A DNA stretch of 64,000 nucleotides from Litoditis marina. Lineage: Eukaryota; Nematoda; Chromadorea; Rhabditida; Rhabditidae. The notes under the pieces are model-generated. The model was not told the DNA's origin. It ran no database searches and saw only the letters and a program-made list of their open reading frames with translations. The stretch covers positions 2,418,001-2,482,000 of the forward strand of contig OZ038440.1 in NCBI GenBank assembly GCA_964036275.1, in the 5' to 3' direction. This document shows positions 24,501 to 35,600 of the stretch, piece by piece. Made by a program: the position numbers and the translations under genes. Numbering within the stretch: position 1 is the first letter of the stretch; the number at the start of each line of letters is the position of its first letter.

Positions 24501-27500
24501 CACTTGAGTACAGACGGTTTTGACATTGTTCGGCTCTCCGGGTGCCCATGCCGAATAATTGAACGGCGATCCATCCGTCCACCGACCGTCTACCAGCCCA
24601 ATCCAAGGTTGATTCGAAAATGGTCGAATTCCTCCGATTTTTGTTAGACCTGGTTAGGAATTAGATTGATGTTTTCGATTCTCGCCAAATCCTGATTCAG
24701 ATCTATACATGGCGGATAATATATAGACATACATACTTAATCAGCTAATAAAATAAAGATAATCTTGAACAAAACCAGTTTACGAAAGAAATGAGAAACA
24801 TTCGAGAGGTAACCAACGGTGAAGGAACTCGTTTTCTGCCGCTGACAAAATTGAGGCGAGATGTCCCCCTTCTTCCACACAAGCGGCTTCAGCAACTGGT
24901 TGAGTGATCAAGCCAGTGCGGAATTGCTGTCAATAGCCAAGTTCTACCAGAGTAATGTATTATTTATTCAAAGTGAAGAACTATGAGTTTTCACGTTTCG
25001 CTATAGCTAAACCTCGACACATTGTACAATGCTGGGTTTCATATTTGAACCGGAACACGGGGTAGTTTAGATGTTCATAGTGGCTGTCAATAAACATCTA
25101 TAATTCCTCGGTTCGAACAAGAAATCCAACATTAAAAAAACTGTGGTTCATGAGTGAAAACTCAATCATACTACAAGAATAGATATGTTTTCATAAAAAA
25201 CTAATGTTTAGTGAGAAACGATTATCTTTTAAGATTGCACTGCATGGAATATAGAAAAGGAGGTCATCAACTCAAGAGGGAAATGGAAAATCTTATCTAG
25301 CGGTTTGCATGGGTCAAAAACATTCTTGTTTGTTTACTGAAAAAAAAACTTGCAGCAAACAAACATTAGATGAAACGTCCGAATATGACAATTTCTCTCC
25401 AGTGATTCAAAACTGCTAACAGAACAGAGTACACCAGAAGTGATATTTACGTAAAGTTAGCTTCTAATGAGGAATTGTGCACTTTGTAATTTCACGTTTC
25501 TGTTTTGTGCTGTGTTTAACATGTTTCACGTGACTGTGCGATTGACTGACAGTATAGCTGATTTTTGTTCCAGATTGAGATGAAAGATTTTTGAAATTCT
25601 GATACCGCTAGTTGAGTAAACCCTCTACAATATACAGATAACCATTTACGTAGAATAAAAAGCTCACTTTGTAGCAATTTTCTTCGAATCGGTTCCAATC
25701 ACCAGCACATGCTCGGGGATCTGGAAAACCAACACTACTCAGACTAACAACATTCAAAAACTGACAATGTTCAAACATCACTTCGCTCAAGAACTCAGTA
25801 GGGTCACACACAAGGTTGATTATTAGAACTCATTGTGACCGAGATTCGGTGTTTTACCTGGTGCTGCAGCTTTTTCGCAGATGTAGCGTCGCGTAGGCAA
25901 GGTACAATAGCAATCGTTCCAAAGTCCACTTCTACCGGAATATTGGTTCAGTACGGAATCGGGACAGAACTGAAGGAAAACAATGAATCATATCGAAATC
26001 GACAACATGTGAAAGAGTAAATCTGAAGGAAAAATTGGATTAAAGTAGTTTTCGCAAACTTTTGTGAAACTTTGCTTCCGTGGCAGCTTGCGCGATTTTC
26101 ATAACATGTGCTGACTCACTTGAGTACAGACGGTTTTGACATTGTTCGGCTCTCCGGGTGCCCATGCTGAATAATTTAACGGCGATCCGTCTGTCCAGCG
26201 GTTGTCTACCAGCCCAATCCAAGGTTGATTATCGAATGGGTGAGTTCCTCCGAGTTGTGTTAAACCTGGTATCAAGTTGTATTTGAAACACACACTCTCT
26301 CTCTCTCTCAATCCGCTGTTCAGGTCTAGATAAAAAGATTGATATCGATACAAATGTATCTCGAATATATTTCTGCTCTGAATCAACTCAATTGTAAAAA
26401 ACTACGCCTTCAGTTCATGCACTAAAGTTCATTAAAGTGTATTATGACCAACCATGGAGAAACGCATTTTCTGCCTCAGATGTAATCGATGCGAGATGTC
26501 CACCCAGCTTCACACAGGCTGCCTCGGCTACTGGCTGGGTAATCAAACCGGTACGGAATTGCTGCAAATGTATAAGAACCACATTTACTTTGTCACAAGT
26601 TATTTTAATGCGAAACCTAATTTTGATGGGAAAATTGAATGTGTCTTCGAACGCGCATGTGTTTTCCTCATAAAAGGTGAACGCGCGCGAGAAAGCACGC
26701 AGGTCAATCAGGTTGCAGACGGGCGGAGACAGCCTGCGTCTATATGAACTGCTCACTCTCTCTACGAAGCCGCTACAGAAGTGCCTAGCTAATTCACTAA
26801 TTGGCAAAATGTTGCCCAGTCCCAGCGAGAATTTGGCAGCGCGCCAATGCCAGGTTGTTTTTCACCATTACGTTTTTTTTCTAAATACTAAAAAGTTTCT
26901 GGTAGCGTTCCGATCACAACACGTCAACAAGTTTTTTTCATGTTTGTTCTAATAAATTGTCATCCGAAAATCTTGTCGTGATGCCAGTAGGTTACAGTCT
27001 GAATGAAACGAACTGTACACATCGAACCACCCGAGATGCCAATAAGTATAGCTACTGAAACCTCTCTTCAAGAATGTTAAGCTGTCGACTACTCGGTAGC
27101 CACACAAATCAGCATGTTTTGCTTCGCATTTCTAACACAATCGAGACATTTGAACTGAGTAGAAATGGTTTGATCTCGTGGGTTTCCGATAAAAACGTGT
27201 AACTGTTGGCGTGCATTGGTATCAAACAACTCAGGATAGGATCACTTCTTATAGGCATTGTGTTTGATGAATTGTGTTGGTGGTGCACGCACGAAATACA
27301 TACTTTATAACAGCGATTGGTGAACAGACTCCAGTCGGGGTCGCAACGATTCGGGTCTGGAAAAGTCAAACACCGTCTACTCACTTTTGGACTATATCAG
27401 TATGAAGTCAGACCTCTGTAGGTATGATCTGAACTACTGTTTCCATTGGAAAAGTACGTGGGCTAGAAGACCCCAGCACATTCATCCCATCCTGCGTCTC

Positions 27501-28260
27501 TCGCTCTGCCTTACTATTTCGCGTCATTCGTATTTCGGCGGGATGTAAGAGCAAAGAAATATGTTTGAGGAGACGCAAGATGGGAGGAAGGTCTTCTAGC
27601 ATACGTGGTCTAATATGATTCTGACTGACAACTTGTAGGCAACTGAAAATTACAATTGTTTGAAATGAAGCAAACATAGTCAAAATTTTAGTACGCTTCA
27701 TGGAACAACAATCCATGTCATTATCAACAACTACTGTATAGCGGTAACAGAATTACTCTATACATTTCGTAATTCATGTGATTGGAGCAATTATAGGGAC
27801 AGGTTTTCAAAACAGCGACGACCTGAAGTCTTATAACTTTGATTGCAATTGGAAGTAACATAAGCTAGGAGTGACTTCGACTGAATATACTTACTCGCAT
27901 TGATGCACCCAAGAAGAACCAGGCAAATCTGAAAAAAAAACATCTACTGGATTTAGGAGATGATCATGGTTGTGTATCGGTTGTAGTTCGATTTGTGCAG
28001 ATAACATTTCAGCAAACATGACTGCAACATTTACAATGTTGACATTTGACATTTGGAAGACGAGCAGAACCACATTTAGAATTTTCAAAAGCCTTTCCCG
28101 GAGCGCTTCTCAAAGCCGTGGTTTCACTGCTAGAGAATAGGTCTTGATGTTACACTTTCTTCTCAAACTGAGCACAGAACATCCGATTTTATGAGAGAAC
28201 CAGAGAGAAACAAATACTGATGTCAAAATTGAAGAGAAAACTCACTACAGTAACCCGCAT
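18551..28260 (-). CDS. Secreted three-domain C-type lectin, complete array copy
   Basis: Nineteen exons (minus): 28246-28260, 27895-27928, 27304-27356, 26453-26561, 26120-26265, 25858-25969, 25668-25720, 24818-24926, 24504-24649, 23671-23830, 23389-23450, 22586-22708, 22146-22188, 21898-21963, 21374-21466, 20936-21058, 19616-19703, 19169-19227, 18551-18555. Open throughout, 532 aa. Signal peptide MRVTVICLVLLGCINA. Lectin domain 1 (about 20-155) and domain 2 (about 160-300) share the same exon pattern. Both carry GGHLASI, NQPWIGLV, the EPN motif (APGEPNN) and WND (LWNDCYC), which suggests calcium-dependent mannose-type binding. Next come a proline-rich linker (VPEVVLPPLPP), a cysteine-containing module, and lectin domain 3 (KTWNEAKYEC, FWLGSS, VWSNYDGS, YYICHRRA), which lacks EPN. 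The start was chosen because the 15-nt exon joins in phase to the hydrophobic exon. Large introns hold several inverted-repeat elements. Likely secreted into gut lumen or body surface (family inference). Confidence 0.85.
19803..20127. mobile_element. Foldback element with ~115-bp terminal inverted repeats
   Basis: The left arm (ATTAGTATAAAAAACAAATG ... TCTAATCTCGCT) and right arm are long inverted copies of each other with few mismatches, around a centre of about 90 bp. Located in the lectin intron between 20936-21058 and 19616-19703. No coding capacity. Confidence 0.7.
20205..20320 (-). repeat. tRNA-like fragment
   Basis: On the minus strand the sequence GGTTCGATTCCTGCC resembles a T-arm/B box, with an A-box-like TGGCGGATTGATAAAAGC upstream. 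No acceptor pairing is visible; probably a decayed tRNA-derived repeat. Confidence 0.3.
22855..23066. mobile_element. MITE with ATATAGTT...CTGAGAC inverted ends
   Basis: The ends ATATAGTTCCGGTTATTCCT and the inverted GTTAATTTCATTCCCACTGA pair imperfectly, followed inward by TTGGCAGCGTGCCAA / TTGGCACGATGCCAA. A relative lies at about 26805-27020. Intronic in the 18.5-28 kb lectin gene. Confidence 0.5.
24318..24464. mobile_element. Small inverted-repeat element with CTTAAAATACCGG ends
   Basis: CTTAAAATACCGG occurs twice at the left (24322 and 24350) and inverted at the right (CCGGTATTTTAAG, about 24450). Located about 40 bp from the lectin exon at 24504-24649. Confidence 0.5.
25200..25565. repeat. 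Half copy of the foldback element seen at 62.8-63.4 kb
   Basis: The segment AACGATTATCTTTTAAGATT...GAGGTCATCAACTCAAGAGG matches one arm of the element at 62781-63448. The following stretch (TTTCACGTGACTGTGCGATT) matches its centre and the short dispersed repeats near 46.5, 51.6 and 52.1 kb. Confidence 0.55.
26805..27020. mobile_element. Diverged relative of the MITE at 22855-23066
   Basis: It shares TTTGGCAGCGCGCCAATGCC at the left and an inverted TGTCGTGATGCCAGTAGGTT-like block at the right. The arms are degraded. Confidence 0.4.
27453..27608. mobile_element. MITE related to the one at 559-696
   Basis: GTACGTGGGCTAGAAGACC at the left and its inverted match GGTCTTCTAGCATACGTGG at the right. 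The internal GGATGTAAGAGCAAAGAAA stretch is shared with the 559-696 element. It lies in intron 2 of the 18.5-28 kb lectin gene. Confidence 0.6.
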
Positions 28261-29183
28261 TGCTGTAATTGTAGCAATAGAAGCGCTCGACAAAAGTTTT
28301 ATAGCAATTTTTTCCCGTAAAATTGGAGCGTGAGAGAACATAGAGATTTTTTATGAAACTTAGGCGTGAGAAAATAGATAAACTCTTTGGTTTGTCGACG
28401 TGTCTTTCTTTGGTGAGGCATAAATGTGTTTGAGCGATTACGATAATCTCAAAAAGTTTATTACACTATTGATTTGAGTTTGAATTCTTCGATGGAAGAA
28501 CTGTGAAAATAGACATCGTCCTAAAACCAAACTCCAATCAGTTTAGTAATACTTATTGTATATTTTACCCATTTAGAAGGCTACATAACAGTTGATACTG
28601 CTTATCTTAACAGAAATTCAATTCATTTGTTCAATTACTGCACTACTGCATCTAAGAAAAGCATGGAAACATAGTAGATTTCTTCCTTTTTCGCTGTGTT
28701 GCAAGCATTTTCACTATTATTTCTGGCAACATACCATCCCCCAAAAAACTCATGAGACTCCTAATCAGATTCCGTTGATTGCTAAAAGCGGAAATGTCTG
28801 AACAGCTCAGTCTCGGTCATCCGGGGTGATGACAAAATTATTCTTCTGTTGAAAAATTATAGAAAGACAACATTAACAGAGAGCATCAAAGCACCGATTC
28901 ATTCAGAATCTGCTACATTCTAGTATGAGATCGTATTCATCGCCTGCCTAGAAAAGAACTACCAAATCATAAAAACGTGTTGGGAGTGTATTCTGAACTT
29001 GGAAACGAGTGAATGAAACTCCGAGTTCCTAAATGACTTTGAGTTCCTAAAACTCTAAACGAACTCGGGACTGCAAAAATAAAAAATTCAATGAACAACT
29101 GGCGTTGTATGTTCTGATATGTTTGTTCACAAGTTATATCTCTCCACAAAAATGGCTAGGCTTTTCTTGTTCGTGCAGTAAAC

Positions 29184-29195
29184 TGAAGTCCGCAT
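29184..29195 (-). other. Decayed first-exon copy upstream of the 18.5-28 kb lectin gene
   Basis: The sequence aligns with the 5551-5565 first exon and flank, but about 13 bp spanning the end of the exon and its donor are missing. ATG-CGG remains and then the similarity jumps. The functional-looking first exon for the gene downstream is 28246-28260. Confidence 0.45.
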
Positions 29196-29632
29196 TGCTT
29201 CTATCGTAGCCAGTAGTCGCACACAAACATTTCCGGTTTCCAGCTTGGGAAGACTGTATCGTGTGAAATTATATATTGAGTGTTTGCAAACAGGTCGTTA
29301 AAACGTGGCTCCGATTTTCTGACATAAAACTGCATATCTTATCATCATCAGCTATAGTGAACACCAACATATCTCGTTCGAACGAAAAACCCTAACCCAG
29401 TTGTCAATATACCACGTGGATGGTATAAGTGAAATCAATTTAGCACAAGTTTTTACCATCATAAGAAATGAAGTAAAACAGTTCTGATTAATGAAAAAAA
29501 CTAAGTCAAAATCTTTTGAAGTGATTTTAAGATAACTAAACAACATGAAGAGACATATATAACAACATCTCCCACATAATTCATTTGCAAAATAAAACAG
29601 ATGTTTTTGCGTCGATGCAGTATTGATCCCCA

Positions 29633-32600
29633 CTCACCCTGAAAAGTCAAAATATCGAAAATCAAGAAATATATGAGAGTCAACATATCAAACATCGAAA
29701 AATATATGTGTTTTAGTAAACCATTTAGAAAAATATAGGTTATATCATCACTGTAAAGTTGTCAAAGTGAATAGCAACATCTTGCGAAGAAAGCAGAAGA
29801 AAGAGGAAAATTAATGGTTTTTAGTCGTATTCAGTCAGGCATCATGTGAAACGCGAAATACTGTACAGTTTTGATGTTTCAAGTCCTTAAACCGAACATG
29901 GGAAACGTCGAGGAATGGTACAACTCCTCAATTCAAATGACAACGTAGTGATGAGGTATTTTACATATACATTCAGCAAGCAGTATACCGTTCTTGGTCG
30001 GAGTGGCAGAATACGGGTTTTCCGCACGACGATGACAAATGTAGTGATTTCTGTAAAAGTTTCGAAGATTGAATGTTAACAAAATCGCACCTTAGATAGA
30101 TTGACTTTTTTTTTATCAAACTTGAGGTGCTACTTATACCAAGTACGACGAGAGGATGTGTACTAAACTGTTTGAGCTCTCGATTTGGTAGCTGACCATT
30201 CTTAGGAGATTGACGGAAATGATTCCCAGTTCCTACTTACCGGTTTTGGATTGCTGCCACATCTTCATAGCCGAAAGTGCCAATTCTTTCGTTCGAGAGA
30301 GTAGATGCCACCAACTTCGCAGGCAACACTGAGGGATACTTGTATTGTTTATTGATCAAACGAGTAAGTTTACAAAAAACAACTCGTTAAAAGAAATGAG
30401 TTGATCATTACATTTAAGGTTGTGAGTTGAATGAACTTTGCGGAAACGTATGACACCCTCACCATCCTTGATATTTTCCCATCTGAAGAAGTCTACTTCT
30501 GATCCGTCGTAGTTGGACCAGACCTTGTCATGTCTCAAGCTACCGAGCCAGAATGCTCCACTTGCAGTAGTGGAAGTCAGGGCGCCTGAAAACGAGCAGA
30601 ATATATTATCTAGATGAATTAGAAACTTGTGGCCAAAAAAGGTTATAGGCGCAGTGCCACTTCAAATTATCAGGGTTTTCTCCCCCAACGATGTTCTATA
30701 GTTGGATCCATAGGTGTTACAGAGCACCATGTTTCCTAACTGATGCAAACGGAACGATAGAGCTGCAATTCTTCCGATTCGGCTGTAATATCGATTGACC
30801 ACGCTCTACTACTCAGTTAAAGCATAATTATTGCATTGGATAGTTGAATGAATCTGTTTAACAGCGTATCACAGTAGACTTTTCAAAGACGTCGCCCAAT
30901 GTAACGTACTCAATGCATTTTGAATCTCGTCATCATTGTGGGGCACAAACAGGTAACTATTCGATTTGGAACACTCGTACTTTGCTTCGTTCCACGTCTT
31001 TTCTGAAAATCATGAACGATGAACGTGTAGTTTTCCATGAATACTGATTTTTGTTTCACTTAGAGAGACAATTTCTCTCTAATTTTGACCTTCCAGCTAG
31101 CAGTTCCACCATATAGAGCTTGAAAACCTGATTTCAAACATGTATTTGTTTCATGTTCATCTTGCTCTGTTTTCTCATAAAAGCAATATACGTAATGTAC
31201 ACCGAGAAAGAGTTACGTACAAAAATGAAGAAAATGCTGATAGAAATACAGAATTTTTTCAAATAGATTCTAAAACCTATAAGGATACCGAAAATGAATA
31301 AAAAACTTAATATCATTGAAATACCAAGTTGGATAGCGTCTCAGTGAAAATGTTCAAGTTCGGGTATGTATTCAATGGCATTATGCTATTTTTTCTCGTT
31401 TTGAATTTCTAAGGTTGTTGATGACTATTGAAACACAATAGAATACATTTTTTCAGATGTATTCTATTGTGTTTCATTTTTTCTCGACAATTTCAGATTA
31501 TAGAGAAATGGTCTCTTTAACTACACCAAATGCAATTGAAGTTAGGGTTTGTGGGAAGGCAATGTCAAAAGAAAAGAAATCATCCTCAAATGCGAAATGT
31601 ATGTCAAACTGTTTAAGAAATTAAACCATCTGTTCATAAGATTTGACCTATATGTAATTCTGAGCGCGAGATGAAACTATGATCGAATAACATGGATAAG
31701 TGTCATTTGTATACCTCGAATTTGTGCTCTGAATTTAGCAATACAATATGAAACTACATAATTGACTCGCGAATAGGTATATTCTCACTCTCTTTGCCCA
31801 TCTCGAAGCAGTCATTTCCAATTGTCACTGCATTGTTACAGTACCGCTGGGGTCCTGTAAAACAAACTATATTTTCAAAATTTCAAAAACAAAAGCGCTT
31901 TCGCCACCTCGTGTTCGATCCAACAATCAAAATCAAGAGAAGGATTAACGATACAATAGTATACCACAAATTTTCTATGAAATTTCTCAGAAAATACCCA
32001 CCAAAAGCACAGATGTTTCCACAAGCAGAGTGCACTGTTTCGCCCTGAAACCCTAATGTTTGTGAGCAGATTTGTGTTATATGACTCACTCATCAGTTTT
32101 ACATATACGTTATTCTATAAACCATGAGAAGAGTGATTCCGGTGTATAACTTATTGAGCGTGCCTCTCACGCAACACTGGCAGAATGCTACTCAGACTAC
32201 AACGTTTGTGGGTTTTTTTGGAGAGGAGAAGAAAGTGACAGGAGCACGCTGATTTCTTCCAGTACCTTGATTTCGTATTGGCTTTATCGTTTAGTTCACT
32301 GTTTTATAGCATACATGTTCTGATGAATGGAACAGCCAATCAATAATGTATGTGGTAGGTTTGAAGAGACGCACGTTGGTTATCAGTCACATCTCAACAA
32401 CTTATATATATAGTACGTGCACTAGTCGTTCTCACCCTCAACAGAACTCTGTGTTTTCTCAATTCTCTCTCAGTCTCTGAGTCTGGTTCCCGATGCACAG
32501 ACGGTGTTGAGAATTGGATGGACGAACATGACTGATCAGTTCGGATGTAGCAGGTGAGCTGAACTATTGAGGAAGGAATGTCAATGGGAATATTTTTGGA

Positions 32601-35600
32601 AATGGGTCTGAAATCGAATATATGACACCCCGGTTCAAAATAGAACACTTCAGTTCTGTAACCACTACTAACTGTCTTTTTATAATATATACAATATTGT
32701 TATATCTTTTTTCTATGTTTATTTCATCATTCTCGTTTTTGGCAACCTTTCGCGTTTCAAACTTTCATTCCGTTATTACACACTGTGTAAAAAACATTTG
32801 ATTTGATTTTAATATAGAGTGGTGATAAGTTCAGAAATTATCAAAACTTTCTGATATCACATGTTTTAACCATTAGTCAGAAAACGAACAGCAGTTACTG
32901 TGTTTGTACCGCTGAAAAACCCGTTCTGTGAAATCCCAAGCAAAATAATGTGTTCATATCTATTTTTCATTTCCATATATTTTTCTGAATTAGAAACAAC
33001 TTCGACATATCACCAGATAACTTCAGTTTTTCTTCACTGAAAAAAACTCACTGTTTTCTGGTGGAAGTAAGACATGTATGGCGCGTGTTCACACTTCGCT
33101 CGAGCTCCACCTACTGTAAATGGGATATAGATTGCCACAAATAAATGTAGTTTACGAAAAGGTTTTACTGTAGTCCATGTTCTATAGTTGAGGATTGACG
33201 AGAAATTGATATATTATTTTCGATTGTTGAGCTCTTTGAATTGATATTCATACTTTGTTTCAAGACTTACCGCTCGACACAGGTGGTAGAGGTGGTAGTA
33301 CAACCTCCGGTACTGGTGCCGAAGGTGCTGGTTTCTTGCAGATGTAGCGTCGCGAAGGGGTGGTACAAGGGCAATCGTTCCATATTCCAGTTTTGCGGGA
33401 ATAGGTATTGGGTACGACATCCGGACAGAACTAATGAAACGTTTTTCATAAATTATCGAGCAATTTCTTCGATGTTCAGCTAGAACTCGAGCTGGATTTT
33501 CGATATGGCCGAGATTGTTCACGTCAAACTTTCCAAAACACTCTTCCATTATGCTCGCTTGCTGCGGTTTATATTACTTGTGTTAAGTCCCGGTGCACTA
33601 TCCTACTTATTTTGAATCACCAAAGGATTGTAAATAAGACAAAAGCTCGAATGAATAATACACACTAGGAATTAAGAGAGAAGAAAAAATAACAACGTGG
33701 TACGTTTCGCCTCTTCCTCAGACGTAACCACATCATTTTGTAACTCACTTTGGTACAAATTGTCGTGACACTGCTTGGCTCTCCGGGTGCCCATGCTGAA
33801 TAATTGAATGGCGAACCGTCCGTCCACCGTCCGTCTATCAGCCCAATCCAGGGTTGATTATCGAAGAGGAAACTTCGACCCATTTTCGTTAAAGCTGTTG
33901 TGAGATTATATTGAATATATAGTTGTCACTTGAATAAAGTCGGGGATATGTTGTATATCTCACTTTGTGTTGTGTAAGAACAAGAAAAACAACAAGAACA
34001 CATACGTGTTATTCGTCAAAATCGTTATCTCTGAACTCCCTGGGACTGGGACGTCGTAGCAGTCGATCGTCCGGGACGCGATGTTTACGCGTCCCAGACT
34101 GTTTGACTGCTACCGTTTCAGACGGTTAGTCAGGATCAGCCGGGTCAGCGCGGCCCCAGTCCATTCCGAAATTGAATTGATTAATAATATTACTGATTCA
34201 CTCCGAAACAACCGCATTCATTTGGTAGTATAATTTCTATTAATTTTTCATTTATGTTTCTATACATTAATCCTGCTATTCATAAAGCGAAAAATTCTAT
34301 GCAAAATTGTGGACGATGGTAAGATCCAAGATACTATACTAGTGATAATGTATATAACCATAATCACTCAAAAATAAAGTAATGAGAAAAGATGAGATTA
34401 TTGCTCAACTTTTAATGCTAATTCTTTTCGAAAAAAAATGAACTTTTTTCAAATGAATATGCACAAGCATGTTTTCTCTTTAACACCTAATCGAAGTAAG
34501 CACTTCTTTCGTGTGTCAGAGCGGCTTTTAACCTAGCTCGAATGAACTAAAATGGCTGAGTTGCGCAGAGTGGCACCTCTAGCACGTACGTATCTAATTC
34601 TGGCCGGACCGCTGATTACTTCACGAGTGGCGATCCAGCTATCATTGCGAGTGCAACGACGTCTGCTACGTTGAGTAATTTGACCCGTACATCGTCTGCT
34701 ACCGAGCTAAATGCGGGGTCTTTTGCGTGACTGCTACGACGTCTCTGACCCAGGAAGTTCAGAGGATACATGGCCGATACTATCGATACTTGTTCTAAAA
34801 CTCGGGCACCCCGTTATCAGAAAGCTAAGAGAAAGAGAGTCATACCTAATCCGTGAATGAACTTCACGAAAAATAAGAAACATTCGATATGTGACAAACC
34901 GTGAAGGAACGCGTTTTCTGCTGCTGACACAATGGACGCGAGATGTCCACCTTCTCTCACACAAGATGCCTCGGCTACGGGTTGGGTTATCAAGCCAGTA
35001 TGGAATTGCTGTGAATAACAGTATGTCAACAAGATATTATTTCGATTGTTCCGAGTCACGTACTCGGCTCATCACTGAATCGCTTTGGACATACCAGTGA
35101 TATCATCTACGTTGCAGTGTGGTCTTCGCCATAATGCAACAATCATAACGGCGTGGGGCAACATACACCGTACTGGCTCGCGCAAACAGGAGGATAAAAT
35201 ACCCTATGTGGATTTCGATTTTTTCTTTTGTGGAACCCATTCTATTGTCGCCAATTCCCATAAAGACAGCAGAGAGGTAGATTAATCAAGCAATGCGTGG
35301 TGAATCGGTTATGTGCCGGCATACAAGAGAGAGTGTAGATCATGATATGCAGATGATCTTGGAAGCGCTCTTCATGAAAGTGTAAGCGCTTTTCATGAAG
35401 AATTCAGAGCTCACCTTGTAACAATGTTCTTCGAACCTGGTCCAATCCCCAGCACATGCTCTAGGATCTAAAAAATATTCTTACTCAGAGTAACGGAACA
35501 TTAAAGGGGGGCTGCATTGAATGCCGAATTTGGCTAACGGCGTTAGCCAAAAAGGCACGAGAGTCAGAGAAGTGCGCGCAATCAATATTCATTCACTCCA

